From positions 1 to 18,445 of the forward strand of contig JBBQZO010000057.1 in assembly GCA_038207625.1 (NCBI GenBank): 18,445 nucleotides of DNA. The letters run 5' to 3'. Below the pieces are notes generated by a model, which had not been told where the DNA came from, searched no databases, and saw nothing but the letters and a program-made list of their open reading frames with translations. A program made the position numbers and the translations under genes. Below are positions 1 to 9,080 of this stretch, piece by piece. Source of the DNA: JBBQZO01 sp038207625. Lineage in GTDB: Bacteria; Pseudomonadota; Gammaproteobacteria; Burkholderiales; Burkholderiaceae_D. Position 1 is the stretch's first letter. Each line of letters opens with the position of its first letter.

Positions 1-3000
1 GTGGCAATGTCCATTGCCTTCTCGGCCGTGATGCGCAAGCCGCCCGAGAAGCGGTCTTCCGACACCTTGCCCACCACCGCCAGGAACTCGTCTTCCTTGA
101 ACATGCGCTTGTTGGCCTCGAACACCTCGCTGTACACGGTCACCTCGACGATGGCGCTCTTGTCGTCGAGCGAGACGATCAGAATTTTCCCGCGCTGGGT
201 CATCTGGGTGCGGATGCCGGTGATCACGCCGGCCATCATGCGCGGCTCGCGCGAGGGGTCGAGGTCGGACAGTTTGGTGCGCGCGAAGCGGCGCGCCTCG
301 GGCGCGTAGGAATCGAACATGTGGCCCGACAGGTAAAAGCCGAGCGCGATTTTTTCCTCGGACAGCTTCTGCTTGTCGCTCCACGGCGCGGCCTTCACGT
401 ACTCGGGCGGCGCCACCAGATCGCTGTCGTCGCCACCAAACAGGCTCACCTGATTGACGGCGGCCAGCGCCTGGTCAGCCACTTCGACGGCGAACGCCAC
501 CGACGCGAGCAAAATCGCGCGGTCGACCTTGAAGCAGTCAAACGCGCCGCTGCGGATCAAGGATTCGATGGTGCGCCGGTTGATCTGCTTGCGGTCGACC
601 CGCTTGCAGAAATCGAACAGGTCGGTGAACGGACCGCTCTGGCGTGCGGCGATGATCGCCTCGATCGCGCCCTGGCCGGAGCCTTTCACGGCGCCCAGGC
701 CATAGCGCACTTTGGTGACGCGCTTGCCCGTCACCGACGGCGCCGGGCCGTCCGGCGTGAAGCGGTAGTCGGACTCGTTGATGTCCGGGGGCAGCAGCGT
801 CAGCCCACAAATGTCGATCGCGTCCTCGACCAGGATCTTGATCTTGTCGGTGTCGTCCATCGCCAGCGACAAGTTGGCGGCCATGAAGGCGGCCGTGTGG
901 TGCGCCTTCAGGTAGGCGGTGTGGTACGACAGCAGCGCGTAGGCGGCCGCGTGCGACTTGTTGAAGCCGTAGCCGGCGAACTTTTCCATCAAGTCGAAAA
1001 TCTCGTCGGCCTTCGCCTCGGACAAACCGTCCTTGGCCGCGCCGTCGCGGAAGATCTGGCGGTGTTCGGCCATTTCCTCTGCCTTCTTCTTGCCCATCGC
1101 GCGCCGCAGCAGATCAGCGCCCCCCAGCGAATAGCCGCCGACCACCTGCGCCATCTGCATCACCTGCTCCTGATACACCATGATCCCGTAGGTTTCCGAC
1201 AGGATGCCTTCGGTGCGCGGATCGGGATAGTCGAAGCGCTCGCCGTGCTTGCGCTTGCAAAAGTCGGGAATCAGGTCCATCGGACCCGGACGGTACAAAG
1301 CGACCAGCGCGATGATGTCCTCGAAGCGGTCGGGCCGCGCGTCTTTCAGCATGCCTTGCATGCCGCGCGACTCGAGCTGGAACACCGCCACCGTTTTCGC
1401 CTTGGTCAGCAGCTCGTAGGACGCCTTGTCGTTCAGCGGCAGGCGCGCCAGATCGAAGTCGGCGTTGATCGGGTCGAGCTGCTTGATGTAGCGCACCGCC
1501 CGGTCCAGGATGGTGAGCGTGGTCAAGCCCAAAAAGTCGAACTTGACCAGGCCGACCGCCTCTACGTCGTCCTTGTCGTACTGCGACACGACGCCCGAAT
1601 CGCCGCCCTGGGTGTACAGCGGGCAGAAGTCGGTCAGCTTGCCCGGCGCGATCAGCACGCCCCCGGCGTGCATGCCGATATTACGGGCGATGCCTTCGAC
1701 CTGCTGGGCCAGCGCCAGCAACTGCTTGACCTCGTCCTCGTTTTCCAGCCGTTCGGCCAGTTGCGGTTCCTCGGCGATGGCGTCGGCGATGGTCACCGGT
1801 TTGCCCGGCTTGAACGGAATCAGCTTGGAGATGCCATCGCAGAAGTTGTAGCCGAAATCGAGCACGCGCCCCACGTCGCGGATCGCGCCCTTGGCCGCCA
1901 TGGTACCGAAGGTGGCGATCTGCGAGACCGCCTCCTTGCCGTACAAATCCTTGACGTGCTGGATCACCCGGTCGCGTCCCTCCTGGCAGAAGTCGATATC
2001 GAAGTCGGGCATCGAGACGCGTTCGGGATTCAAGAATCGCTCGAACAGCAGGTTGTAGGCGAGCGGGTCAAGGTCGGTGATCAACAACGAATACGCCACC
2101 AGCGAACCAGCGCCAGACCCCCGGCCCGGCCCCACCGGCACGCCGTTTTCCTTGGCCCACTTGATGAACTCGGCCACGATCAAAAAGTAGCCGGGAAATT
2201 TCATGTTGCAGATGGTGTCGGTCTCGAATTTCAGGCGCGACTCGTAGCGCTCGCGCTGGGCTTCGCGCTTGACCGGGTCCGGGTACAGGTGAATCAGGCG
2301 CTGCTCGAGGCCCGCCTTCGATTCGGCCACCAGAAACTCGTCGATCGTCATGCCCGGCGGGGTCGGAAAATTCGGCAACTGCGGCTTGCCCAGATCCAGC
2401 GTCAGGTTGCAGCGCTTGGCGATTTCAACCGAGTTGGCCAGCGCCTGCGGCATGTCGGCAAACAGCTCGGCCATCTGGGCCTGCGTGGTGAAGCACTGGC
2501 CGTCGTTGAAGCGGCGCACGCGGCGCGCGTTGGCCAGCATCTCGCCCTCGGCGATACAGGTGCGCGCCTCGTGGGCGATGAATTCGTCGGGCGAGATGAA
2601 CTGGATCGGGTGGGTCGCCACCACCGGCAGGCCCAGGCGCGAGGCCAGCGCCACCGCGTGGCGCACCTGCTGCTCCATATTCGGCTGGCCGGCGCGCTGG
2701 ATCTCGACGTAAAAGTGGCCCGGGAAAATCTTCGCCCAGCGCTGCGCACAGCGCTCGGCCAGCGCCAGGTTGCCGTTCTCGATGGCCGTGCCGATGTCGC
2801 CGAAGTGCGCGCCCGACAGCACGATCAGGCCGTTGGCCTGGCTCTGCTCGGGGTTCAGCGTCGAGGTGCTGGTCGCTAGCGCGGCCAGCCAGTCCGGATG
2901 GATCTCGGCGCGTCCGCGGTGCTGATTGGTCAGCCAGGCGCGCGAAAGCAGCTCGCACAGCTGCAGATAACCCATGCGGTTTTTCGCCAGCAGCAACAGG

Positions 3001-3302
3001 CGCGACGGCTTGTCGCGGTTATCCTCGTTGGTGATCCAGGCATCCACCCCGACCACCGGCTTGACGCCCTTGCCGCGCGCGGCCTTGTAGAACTTGACCA
3101 TGCCAAACAGGTTGGCCAGGTCCGTCATCGCCAGCGCCGGCTGCTTGTCCTTGGCGGCGGCGGCCACCACATCGTCGATGCGCACCAAGCCGTCGACGAT
3201 CGAATATTCGGAGTGCACGCGCAGGTGAACGAACGCAGCAGGCGGTTTGACGGCCTCGATCGGCGTTTCCGGATGGTCTAGGGTGCTGGCTTCGATGCTC
3301 AT
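1..3302 (-). CDS. dnaE: DNA polymerase III subunit alpha (3' end cut by window edge)
   Basis: Catalytic subunit of the replicative DNA polymerase. About 1100 codons are visible in one uninterrupted frame. The family is about 1150-1170 residues, so roughly the last 60 are missing beyond base 1. The PHP domain opens with HLRVHSEYS (residues 26-34). The polymerase aspartates lie in MPDFDIDFC (D433, D435, D437) and in VKFDFLGL (D589). A beta-clamp-binding pentapeptide QVSLF sits at residues 951-955, followed by an OB-fold-like stretch around 1010-1060. The ATG at 3302 is the first in frame and precedes the conserved FVHLRVHS by about 23 residues. No good Shine-Dalgarno is seen. This is a housekeeping gene diverging from trhO, and its function is very secure. 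Confidence 0.97.
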   Translation of the reverse strand, partial: MSIEASTLDHPETPIEAVKPPAAFVHLRVHSEYSIVDGLVRIDDVVAAAAKDKQPALAMTDLANLFGMVKFYKAARGKGVKPVVGVDAWITNEDNRDKPSRLLLLAKNRMGYLQLCELLSRAWLTNQHRGRAEIHPDWLAALATSTSTLNPEQSQANGLIVLSGAHFGDIGTAIENGNLALAERCAQRWAKIFPGHFYVEIQRAGQPNMEQQVRHAVALASRLGLPVVATHPIQFISPDEFIAHEARTCIAEGEMLANARRVRRFNDGQCFTTQAQMAELFADMPQALANSVEIAKRCNLTLDLGKPQLPNFPTPPGMTIDEFLVAESKAGLEQRLIHLYPDPVKREAQRERYESRLKFETDTICNMKFPGYFLIVAEFIKWAKENGVPVGPGRGSGAGSLVAYSLLITDLDPLAYNLLFERFLNPERVSMPDFDIDFCQEGRDRVIQHVKDLYGKEAVSQIATFGTMAAKGAIRDVGRVLDFGYNFCDGISKLIPFKPGKPVTIADAIAEEPQLAERLENEDEVKQLLALAQQVEGIARNIGMHAGGVLIAPGKLTDFCPLYTQGGDSGVVSQYDKDDVEAVGLVKFDFLGLTTLTILDRAVRYIKQLDPINADFDLARLPLNDKASYELLTKAKTVAVFQLESRGMQGMLKDARPDRFEDIIALVALYRPGPMDLIPDFCKRKHGERFDYPDPRTEGILSETYGIMVYQEQVMQMAQVVGGYSLGGADLLRRAMGKKKAEEMAEHRQIFRDGAAKDGLSEAKADEIFDLMEKFAGYGFNKSHAAAYALLSYHTAYLKAHHTAAFMAANLSLAMDDTDKIKILVEDAIDICGLTLLPPDINESDYRFTPDGPAPSVTGKRVTKVRYGLGAVKGSGQGAIEAIIAARQSGPFTDLFDFCKRVDRKQINRRTIESLIRSGAFDCFKVDRAILLASVAFAVEVADQALAAVNQVSLFGGDDSDLVAPPEYVKAAPWSDKQKLSEEKIALGFYLSGHMFDSYAPEARRFARTKLSDLDPSREPRMMAGVITGIRTQMTQRGKILIVSLDDKSAIVEVTVYSEVFEANKRMFKEDEFLAVVGKVSEDRFSGGLRITAEKAMDIA

Positions 3303-3334
3303 GGGTCGGTTCGTTTGCTGTGCGGAGATCGGCT

Positions 3335-3340
3335 ATTTTA
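3335..3340 (-). promoter_or_regulatory. Putative -10 box of dnaE
   Basis: On the minus strand this hexamer reads TAAAAT, one mismatch from TATAAT, and lies about 33 bases upstream of the dnaE ATG. A start point near 3328 would give a leader of about 26 bases. No convincing -35 hexamer is visible at 17 bases spacing, so this rests on the -10 box alone. Confidence 0.45.
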
Positions 3341-3383
3341 CCGCGCCACGGCCGCCAGCTCCGGACCCAAATGCGCGCGCGCT

Positions 3384-3389
3384 TATAAT
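3384..3389 (+). promoter_or_regulatory. Putative -10 box of trhO
   Basis: A perfect TATAAT lies in GCTTATAATAGAG, 33-38 bases upstream of the ATG at 3422. The expected start point is near 3396, giving a leader of about 26 bases. The -35 position (about 3361-3366, CCGGAC) is a poor match. The predicted -35 regions of this promoter and of dnaE overlap around 3358-3366. Confidence 0.55.
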
Positions 3390-3421
3390 AGAGGCTGTTC
3401 AGCAAACTCATCGTGCACTTT

Positions 3422-4339
3422 ATGCAAGCCTCCAGCCCCACCACCGCCGCGCTCGACGCGGCCGCCATCGCCGCCAACGCGCATGTCAACATCGCCGCTT
3501 ACAAATTCGTCACCTTTGACGACACCGAGGCGTTGCGCCCGCAGTACCAGGCGCTGTGCCTGGAACTGGGCCTGAAGGGCACCATCCTGCTTACGCCCGA
3601 GGGCATCAACCTGTTCCTGTCGGGCCCGCGCGCGCAGATCGACCGCTTTCTAGCCTGGCTGCGCCTGGATGTGCGCTTTGCCGACATCGAGGTCAAGGAA
3701 AGCTATTCCGAGGAGCAGTCGCACAAGCGCATGCTGGTCAAGCTGAAGAAAGAAATCATCACGATGCGCATGCCGCTGATCCAGCCCGAGCTGGGACGCG
3801 CGCCGTCGGTCGGGCCAACCACGCTCAAGCGCTGGCTCGACCAGGGTCACGACGATAACGGCAAGCCGGTGGTGATGATGGAAACACGCAACGCCTTCGA
3901 AGTCGATGTGGGCACCTTCAACAACACGCTCGACTACCGCATCGACAAGTTCACCGAATTCCCGGAGGTGGCCGCCGCCCACAAGGATGAATTGGCCGGC
4001 AAGACGGTGGTGACGTTTTGCACCGGCGGCATCCGCTGCGAAAAAGCGGCGATCCACATGCAGAACATCGGCTACGACAGCGTGTATCAACTCGATGGCG
4101 GCATCCTCAAGTATTTCGAGGAAGTGGGCGGCGACCACTATACGGGCGACTGCTTCGTGTTTGACTACCGCACCGCGTTGACGCCCGAGTTGCAGCCCAG
4201 CGTGACGGTGCAATGCTTTGCCTGCCGCGCCGTCGTCACGCCGCGCCAGCAGCTCGATCCGCGCTATGTATACGAAATATCCTGCCCCCATTGCGCGCCC
4301 GCGGACAACACCGCAGGCGTTGCCAGCTGCAGCGCCTGA
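3422..4339 (+). CDS. trhO: tRNA uridine(34) hydroxylase, rhodanese family (YceA/TrhO)
   Basis: Family knowledge: TrhO (formerly YceA/UPF0176) hydroxylates U34 of certain tRNAs in the cytoplasm, the first step to 5-(carboxy)methoxyuridine. The 305-residue frame has the N-terminal acylphosphatase-like region containing GTILLTPEGINLFLSG. The rhodanese domain follows, with the active-site loop FCTGGIRCEKA (catalytic Cys200 counted from ATG 3422). The C-terminal part has two Cys pairs, CFAC and CPHC, that may bind a metal. A GTG at 3413 would add three residues; the ATG is preferred because it is followed by a typical variable N-terminus, but no Shine-Dalgarno decides. It is the only plus-strand gene in the window, with its own TATAAT, and it converges on the secretion operon. 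Confidence 0.93.
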   Translation: MQASSPTTAALDAAAIAANAHVNIAAYKFVTFDDTEALRPQYQALCLELGLKGTILLTPEGINLFLSGPRAQIDRFLAWLRLDVRFADIEVKESYSEEQSHKRMLVKLKKEIITMRMPLIQPELGRAPSVGPTTLKRWLDQGHDDNGKPVVMMETRNAFEVDVGTFNNTLDYRIDKFTEFPEVAAAHKDELAGKTVVTFCTGGIRCEKAAIHMQNIGYDSVYQLDGGILKYFEEVGGDHYTGDCFVFDYRTALTPELQPSVTVQCFACRAVVTPRQQLDPRYVYEISCPHCAPADNTAGVASCSA

Positions 4340-4353
4340 GCGTCGCTGGACGC

Positions 4354-4395
4354 AAAAAAAACAGGGCGACGTCACCTCGGTGACATCGCCCTGTT
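4354..4395 (-). terminator. Rho-independent terminator of the type I secretion operon
   Basis: The arms ACAGGGCGA and TCGCCCTGT pair perfectly. After one mismatch the stem continues as GTCAC/GTGAC around a CTCG tetraloop (hairpin 4361-4394). On the minus strand the stem is followed directly by eight T residues (A-run at 4354-4361), a textbook terminator about 24 bases past the TolC-type gene. On the plus strand only TTGTCGTT follows, so it may stop trhO transcripts less efficiently. Confidence 0.88.
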
Positions 4396-4418
4396 GTCGT
4401 TAACACCTGCCGACGTCG

Positions 4419-5780
4419 CTAGCGGAAGTAGCGCGCCAATGCCCGCACATCGTCCAGATTGAGCGTGCCGGCCGCCGAGCGCAGGCGCAGCGTGGCCATC
4501 AGATAGTTGTAACGCGTCTGCGCCAGATCGCGCTGGCTCGAAAACAGCTGTTGCTGGGCATTGAGCAAATCGAGATTGATGCGCACGCCGCCCTTGATGC
4601 TCTGCTCGGTGGCGCTCACCAGCAAGGTCGCCGAACTGACCGCCTTGACCAGCGCGTCGATCCGAAACGCGCTGCTCACGGCCAGACTGTATTGCTTGCG
4701 CAAGTCGGCCAGCGTCTTGTCGGTCGCCCCCTGCAAGTCCGCCTTGGCCTTTTCATAGCCGGCCACCGCCTGGCGCGATGTCGCGTTCACATACCCGCCC
4801 GAATACAGCGGCACATTCAACTGCAGTCCGATCGAACGGGTGGTCGCGTTCTGGTCCAGGGTATTGATCGTTTCCGACCCGGTCTTGCTGTAGTTGGCGA
4901 CAAAGTCGAGCCGCGGCGCATGCCCGGCGCGCGCCTTGTTGATCTCCTGACGCGCCGCCTCGAGCGCCAGCGTGCGGGTGCGCAGCTCGGCATTCTCGGT
5001 CAGCGCCAGCGCCTTCCATTGCTCGAAACGGGCCGGCTCAAGGGGCTGGGTGTGGAAGTCGCCGGCCAGACCGTCAAGGTTGCTGATGTCGGCGCCGACG
5101 ATCCCTGCCAGCACGGTGCGCATATTGCTCTGGGTATCCTGCGCCTCGAGCAACTGGGCCTCGGCCAACTCCAGGCGCGACTGCGTCTCGAGCATGTCGG
5201 TCTTGGTGCCCTCGCCCTTGTCGAACAGACGCGCATTGACATGACTCTGCTCGCGGTAGGTATCGCGTTGCAGCTGGGCCAGACGCATGCTTTCGTCGGC
5301 CGCCAGCACATCGATATAACTGCCGACCAGGCGCAAGATCAGTTCCTGGCCGCGCCCGGAAAACTGCGCCGCGCTCGATGCCGTCTGTGCCTGGCCCTGG
5401 CGGTAGCGCGCGAGCGCGTCGAGGTTGATGATAGCCTGATGCAAAGACAGATTGGCCGACCGGCTGTTGTAGACCGGATGGGTGGTGTTGGAACGGCCGA
5501 AACTGAGTGCGTCGATGTCCGCCCGGTTCTTGCTTCCCGCATAGCTGGCCGACAGTTGCGGCAGCAGGCCGGCACGGCCGAGGACCGCGTATTCCTTGCC
5601 CGACTCGTTGTCGAACGTGGCGGCGCGATAATCGGGATCGTTCTTGAGCGCCGCCTCGTAGGCTTGCATCAAGCTCATCGCTTGCGCCGCGCCGCTGTGC
5701 ATCAGCACGCCGAACACGGCCGAGCATGCCAGCGCCAGAGTCGCCGCACGGCGCGGCTGCTTCAGATAAGTCAATCCCAT
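4419..5780 (-). CDS. TolC-family outer-membrane channel of a type I secretion system
   Basis: Forms the trimeric outer-membrane exit duct that docks on the HlyD-type adaptor. The 453-residue protein has an N-terminal signal peptide with a hydrophobic run (ATLALACSAVFGVLM) and a likely cleavage after AQA. Next come SLMQAYEAALKNDPDYRAA, the classic start of mature TolC, and GLLPQLSASY. Two internally repeated helical halves typical of outer-membrane efflux proteins follow, with NVPLYSGGYVNATSRQA in the second half. The length is usual for the family. The chosen ATG shares its A with the TGA of the upstream adaptor gene (TGATG) and has GGAGG about five bases before it, which argues for translational coupling. 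A GTG one codon upstream is less well spaced. Last gene of the operon. Confidence 0.93.
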   Translation of the reverse strand: MGLTYLKQPRRAATLALACSAVFGVLMHSGAAQAMSLMQAYEAALKNDPDYRAATFDNESGKEYAVLGRAGLLPQLSASYAGSKNRADIDALSFGRSNTTHPVYNSRSANLSLHQAIINLDALARYRQGQAQTASSAAQFSGRGQELILRLVGSYIDVLAADESMRLAQLQRDTYREQSHVNARLFDKGEGTKTDMLETQSRLELAEAQLLEAQDTQSNMRTVLAGIVGADISNLDGLAGDFHTQPLEPARFEQWKALALTENAELRTRTLALEAARQEINKARAGHAPRLDFVANYSKTGSETINTLDQNATTRSIGLQLNVPLYSGGYVNATSRQAVAGYEKAKADLQGATDKTLADLRKQYSLAVSSAFRIDALVKAVSSATLLVSATEQSIKGGVRINLDLLNAQQQLFSSQRDLAQTRYNYLMATLRLRSAAGTLNLDDVRALARYFR

Positions 5781-7138
5781 CACTCCTCCGTCAATGCGCT
5801 CTTGGCGCGGTCGAACACAGGCTTGAGCAAGTAGTTCGCCATCGTCCGTTCGCCCGTCTTGATGAACATTTCAACCGGCATACCGGATTGAATTTCGAGT
5901 TTCTTGCTGGCGATTATCTTCAATCCTTCCGGAGCGACTTTCGCACGTAGCTTGTAGTACGGGACGCCGGTGCGTTCATCGAGCGCACGGTCGGCCGACA
6001 CCTGCGTGACGATGCCAGGAATATGCGGCGTCTTGTTGGAATTGAAGGCCGAGAAGATCAGGTCGACCTGCAGGCCAGGATGAATCTTGTCGATCAGATT
6101 GATCGGCAACTGCCCCTCGACGACCAGGCCGTCGTTGGAGGGCAAGATATCCATGATGCGCACGCCGGCACCGACCACACTGCCGGCCGTATACGTGCCC
6201 ATGCCCACGACGACGCCGTCGACCGGCGAGCGCAGCTCGGTGTTGGTCACGTCGTAGTCGAGCGAGGCCATGCGGCTGGCCAGGGAATCGGCCTCGCGCT
6301 GCACATCGGCCAGCTGCGTGCGAACTTCTTTCTGGTAGTCGTCGAGACGCTGGCTGCGCCGCAGTCCCACTTCGGCGATCTGGCGGCTCAGGCGGGCGAC
6401 GCCGGCGTTGTCGTCCAGCGCGGCGCCACTCATTTGCACGTAGCTGCGTTCGAGGTCGAGCAGACGGTTGCGCGCAATGTAGCCGTCTTTGGCCAAGTCG
6501 CGCATGCCCAGCAACTGCTCCTTGAGCAGTGCCGCCTGTTCCTTCTTGTTATCGCGCGACTGCTCCATGGCGTGCATCTGGATCTTCAGGCCGGCCACGT
6601 TTTCGTCGGCCGCGCCAAGCTCGGCGCGCAGCGCCGCCTGGCGCGAACCGAACAGCTGCACTTGCAGCGCCAGGCGCGACACCACCCGCGGATCGTCCTT
6701 GAACGGCGTCAGCGTGGCCGGGAAGGCGACCATCGCCTTGCCATCGCGTTCAGCCAGCAGGCGCGCCTCGTTGACGCGCACGCTGAAATACTGCGCGCGG
6801 TTGACCTCGGCCTGGGCCTTGACCGGCAGGTCGTCGATCTGCACCAGCACCTGGCCAGCCTTGACCAGATCGCCATCCTTGACGAGGAGTTTCTCGATGC
6901 GTCCCCCGGCCAGATGCTGGATCGCCTTGCGATTAGTTTCCTTGGCCACCGTGCCCGACAGCGGCACACCCTTGTCCAGCGGCGCCAGCACTGCCCACAG
7001 CAGAAAGCCGCACACGCCGAACAGCACGATCCACCAGCCCAGTTTGCTATACGCGCCGGCATCGGTGTTGACCGTCAGCGGCGCCACATCGCGGGCGATG
7101 ACGTCCGTTGCCACATCCTTGTTTGCTATTGATTTCAT
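5780..7138 (-). CDS. HlyD-family periplasmic adaptor (membrane fusion protein) of a type I secretion system
   Basis: Bridges the inner-membrane ABC exporter and the TolC-type channel. From ATG 7138 the protein has 452 residues: a short cytoplasmic tail, one transmembrane segment (about residues 34-51, GWWIVLFGVCGFLLWAVL), a lipoyl/barrel-sandwich half with IEKLLVKDGDLVKAGQVLVQID, long coiled-coil helices (about 105-290), the second half with LRSPVDGVVVGM, and a C-terminal beta region ending in the family-typical SGMPVEMFIKTGERT. The ATG at 7144 has AGGA only one base upstream; the ATG at 7138 has AGGA six bases upstream, so it is preferred. It follows the ABC gene by 8 bases and overlaps the TolC-type gene by one base. 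Resembles PrtE of the PrtDEF exporters. Confidence 0.93.
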   Translation of the reverse strand: MKSIANKDVATDVIARDVAPLTVNTDAGAYSKLGWWIVLFGVCGFLLWAVLAPLDKGVPLSGTVAKETNRKAIQHLAGGRIEKLLVKDGDLVKAGQVLVQIDDLPVKAQAEVNRAQYFSVRVNEARLLAERDGKAMVAFPATLTPFKDDPRVVSRLALQVQLFGSRQAALRAELGAADENVAGLKIQMHAMEQSRDNKKEQAALLKEQLLGMRDLAKDGYIARNRLLDLERSYVQMSGAALDDNAGVARLSRQIAEVGLRRSQRLDDYQKEVRTQLADVQREADSLASRMASLDYDVTNTELRSPVDGVVVGMGTYTAGSVVGAGVRIMDILPSNDGLVVEGQLPINLIDKIHPGLQVDLIFSAFNSNKTPHIPGIVTQVSADRALDERTGVPYYKLRAKVAPEGLKIIASKKLEIQSGMPVEMFIKTGERTMANYLLKPVFDRAKSALTEE

Positions 7139-7146
7139 CGTCATTC

Positions 7147-8949
7147 CTATTGTGCCGTCGCGGCGCCGTCAGCGGCCAGCGCAGGGGAAGCGGCCGCCGG
7201 GTTCGCCGTGCGTGCCGGCGCGCCGGCCTGTTGCTGTTGTTGCTGCGCCTGGATCTGGCGCTGCGTCGTTTCCTGCATTTTCGCCAACACCTGGTTGGTC
7301 GGTCCGAACATTTCCGCCACGCCGTCGCGCAACAGCAGCAGCTTGTTGGTGGCGCCGATGATGCTGGTGCGGTGGGTGATCAGCACGATGGTCTTGCCGC
7401 GCTGGCGCAGATCATTGATGGCCATCAGCAGCGCCTGTTCGCCCACGTCGTCCAGATTCGAGTTCGGCTCGTCGAGCACCAGCAGCGACGGGTCGCCGTA
7501 CATCGCCCGCGCCAGCCCCAGACGTTGTTTCTGGCCACCGGACAAGCCGGCGCCGCCGTCGCCCAGCCGCGTGTCGTAGCCCGCCGGCAGGTGCAGAATC
7601 ATGTCATGCACGCCGGCGCGCTTGGCCGCCAGCACCACCTGCTCGGGATCGACGTCGCCGAAACGGGCGATGTTTTCGCTCACGGTGCCGCCAAACAGTT
7701 CGATGTCTTGCGGCAGGTAACCGATATGCGGCCCCAGTTCCGCCTTGTTCCAGTGGAAAATGTCGGCGCCATCGAGTCGGACCTTGCCCATTGCCGCCGG
7801 CCACACGCCCACCAGCAAACGGGCCAGTGTCGACTTGCCGGAACCGGATGGGCCGATCACGCCCAGCGCGTCACCGGGCAGGATGCCGAAATTAACACCC
7901 TTGAGCACCACCACGGGGCTGCCCGGTGGCGCGGCCGTGACCGCTTCAACGGAGAGCGTCCCGGCAGGCTTGGGCAAGCTCATGCTGACGGTGCGCGCAG
8001 GATTTTCGGCCAGCAGTTTATTCAAACGTTCAAACGCGCTGCGCGTGTTGGCCCAGCTCTTCCAGACCCCGATCACCTGCTGGACCGGCGCCAGAGCGCG
8101 TCCCACCAGAATCGACGACGCGATCATCATGCCCGACGTGATTTTTCCATCGATCAGCAGCATCGCGCCAAACCCCAGCACCAGCGACTGCAAGGACACC
8201 TGCACAAACTTGGTCAGCGCGCCGACCATGCCGGCCTTTTCACTGGCCTCGGCCTGCAGACGCAGAAACTTGCTGTGCAGCGAGAACCAGCGTGTCATCA
8301 GGTTCGGCAACATGCCCATCGACTCGATCACTTCGGCATTGCGCAAATTATTGGTCGCCAGCGTACTGGCCGCGATCGACATGGCGCTCGCTTCGGCGAG
8401 CGGTTTGTGCGAGACCTTTTCGTTGACCACCGCCAGCACCACCAGCACGGCCGTGCCGCAAAGCGCGAACAGGCCCAGCGAGGGTTCGAACAGGAAGATG
8501 ACGATCAGATAGACGGGAAACCACGGCGCATCGAAAAATGCGAACAGCGCGTTGCCGGTCAAGAACTGGCGTATCGTCGTCAGGTCGTTCAAGGCCTGCC
8601 CGGCGTTGCCGCCCGATTTTTTCAAGTTCTGCTCGAACGCGGCAGTGTAGACGCGCTTGTTCATCTGCATGTCGAAACGGGCGCCCACGCGCACCAGCAC
8701 GAAGCTGCGGATCAGTTCAAGTGCGCTCATCAGCAAGTAGGCGCCCAGCATGATCAAGGTCAGCATCAGCAGGGTAATCTCATTGCGGCTGGCAATGACC
8801 CTGTCGTACACCTGCAACATGTAGACCGACGGCACCAGCATCAGCATGTTGCTGATTGCACTGAACACGCCGACCGTCACAAAGGTGCTCTTGAACGTCA
8901 CGAGGACCTGTTCAATTTCATTTTTGGAGTCAATTAACTTGGTTTTCAT
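7147..8949 (-). CDS. Type I secretion ABC exporter, permease plus ATPase (PrtD-like)
   Basis: Inner-membrane exporter that recognises the substrate C-terminus and drives secretion. The 600-residue protein has an N-terminal six-helix permease half (about residues 10-300) and a nucleotide-binding half with Walker A GPSGSGKST (366-374), Q-loop Q414, signature LSGGQ (469-473), Walker B LLVLDE (D493, E494) and H-loop His526. There is no C39 peptidase-type N-terminal domain, so it belongs with PrtD/AprD/RsaD-type exporters rather than HlyB or bacteriocin exporters. The start ATG at 8949 has GCAGGA about six bases upstream; the frame is open to 9051 but those codons look non-coding. The last 40 residues are an unusual Gln-rich then Ala/Pro-rich tail. 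First gene of the ABC-HlyD-TolC operon. Confidence 0.94.
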   Translation of the reverse strand: MKTKLIDSKNEIEQVLVTFKSTFVTVGVFSAISNMLMLVPSVYMLQVYDRVIASRNEITLLMLTLIMLGAYLLMSALELIRSFVLVRVGARFDMQMNKRVYTAAFEQNLKKSGGNAGQALNDLTTIRQFLTGNALFAFFDAPWFPVYLIVIFLFEPSLGLFALCGTAVLVVLAVVNEKVSHKPLAEASAMSIAASTLATNNLRNAEVIESMGMLPNLMTRWFSLHSKFLRLQAEASEKAGMVGALTKFVQVSLQSLVLGFGAMLLIDGKITSGMMIASSILVGRALAPVQQVIGVWKSWANTRSAFERLNKLLAENPARTVSMSLPKPAGTLSVEAVTAAPPGSPVVVLKGVNFGILPGDALGVIGPSGSGKSTLARLLVGVWPAAMGKVRLDGADIFHWNKAELGPHIGYLPQDIELFGGTVSENIARFGDVDPEQVVLAAKRAGVHDMILHLPAGYDTRLGDGGAGLSGGQKQRLGLARAMYGDPSLLVLDEPNSNLDDVGEQALLMAINDLRQRGKTIVLITHRTSIIGATNKLLLLRDGVAEMFGPTNQVLAKMQETTQRQIQAQQQQQQAGAPARTANPAAASPALAADGAATAQ

Positions 8950-9080
8950 TTTTTTCCTGCACAGTACAGTGTGGGTATCATGAGCCGACGAGGTATCGGT
9001 CCCATACCGGAAGTTCGACCGACAACCGGCTGCCTGGACGCACCGCGCCAATTCCGGGCGGAAAACGATCGAGGCGTGAC

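Noticed and set aside
321..2879. An 852-codon open frame on the plus strand opposite dnaE
   Set aside because: Translation is rich in His, Arg, Gln and Val with no domain, and it lies fully antisense to an unmistakable DnaE. It is a by-product of high GC and codon bias.
5700..5730. Possible lipoprotein signal (LALAC) in the TolC-type protein
   Set aside because: The residue at -3 is Ala and the hydrophobic stretch continues well past the Cys to a normal AQA cleavage site, so a standard signal peptide is more likely.
4551..5834. A 427-codon plus-strand frame opposite the TolC-type gene
   Set aside because: Antisense shadow, with the same His/Arg/Gln-rich composition and no ribosome site; the minus strand encodes a complete TolC-family protein.
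7108..8937. A 609-codon plus-strand frame opposite the ABC exporter
   Set aside because: Antisense to a gene with intact Walker A, signature and Walker B motifs; translation has no recognisable features.
8950..9051. Upstream extension of the ABC exporter frame by 34 codons
   Set aside because: The extension (MARCVQAAGC...) has no ribosome site and does not look like coding sequence, whereas ATG 8949 has GCAGGA at good spacing and fits the usual family start.
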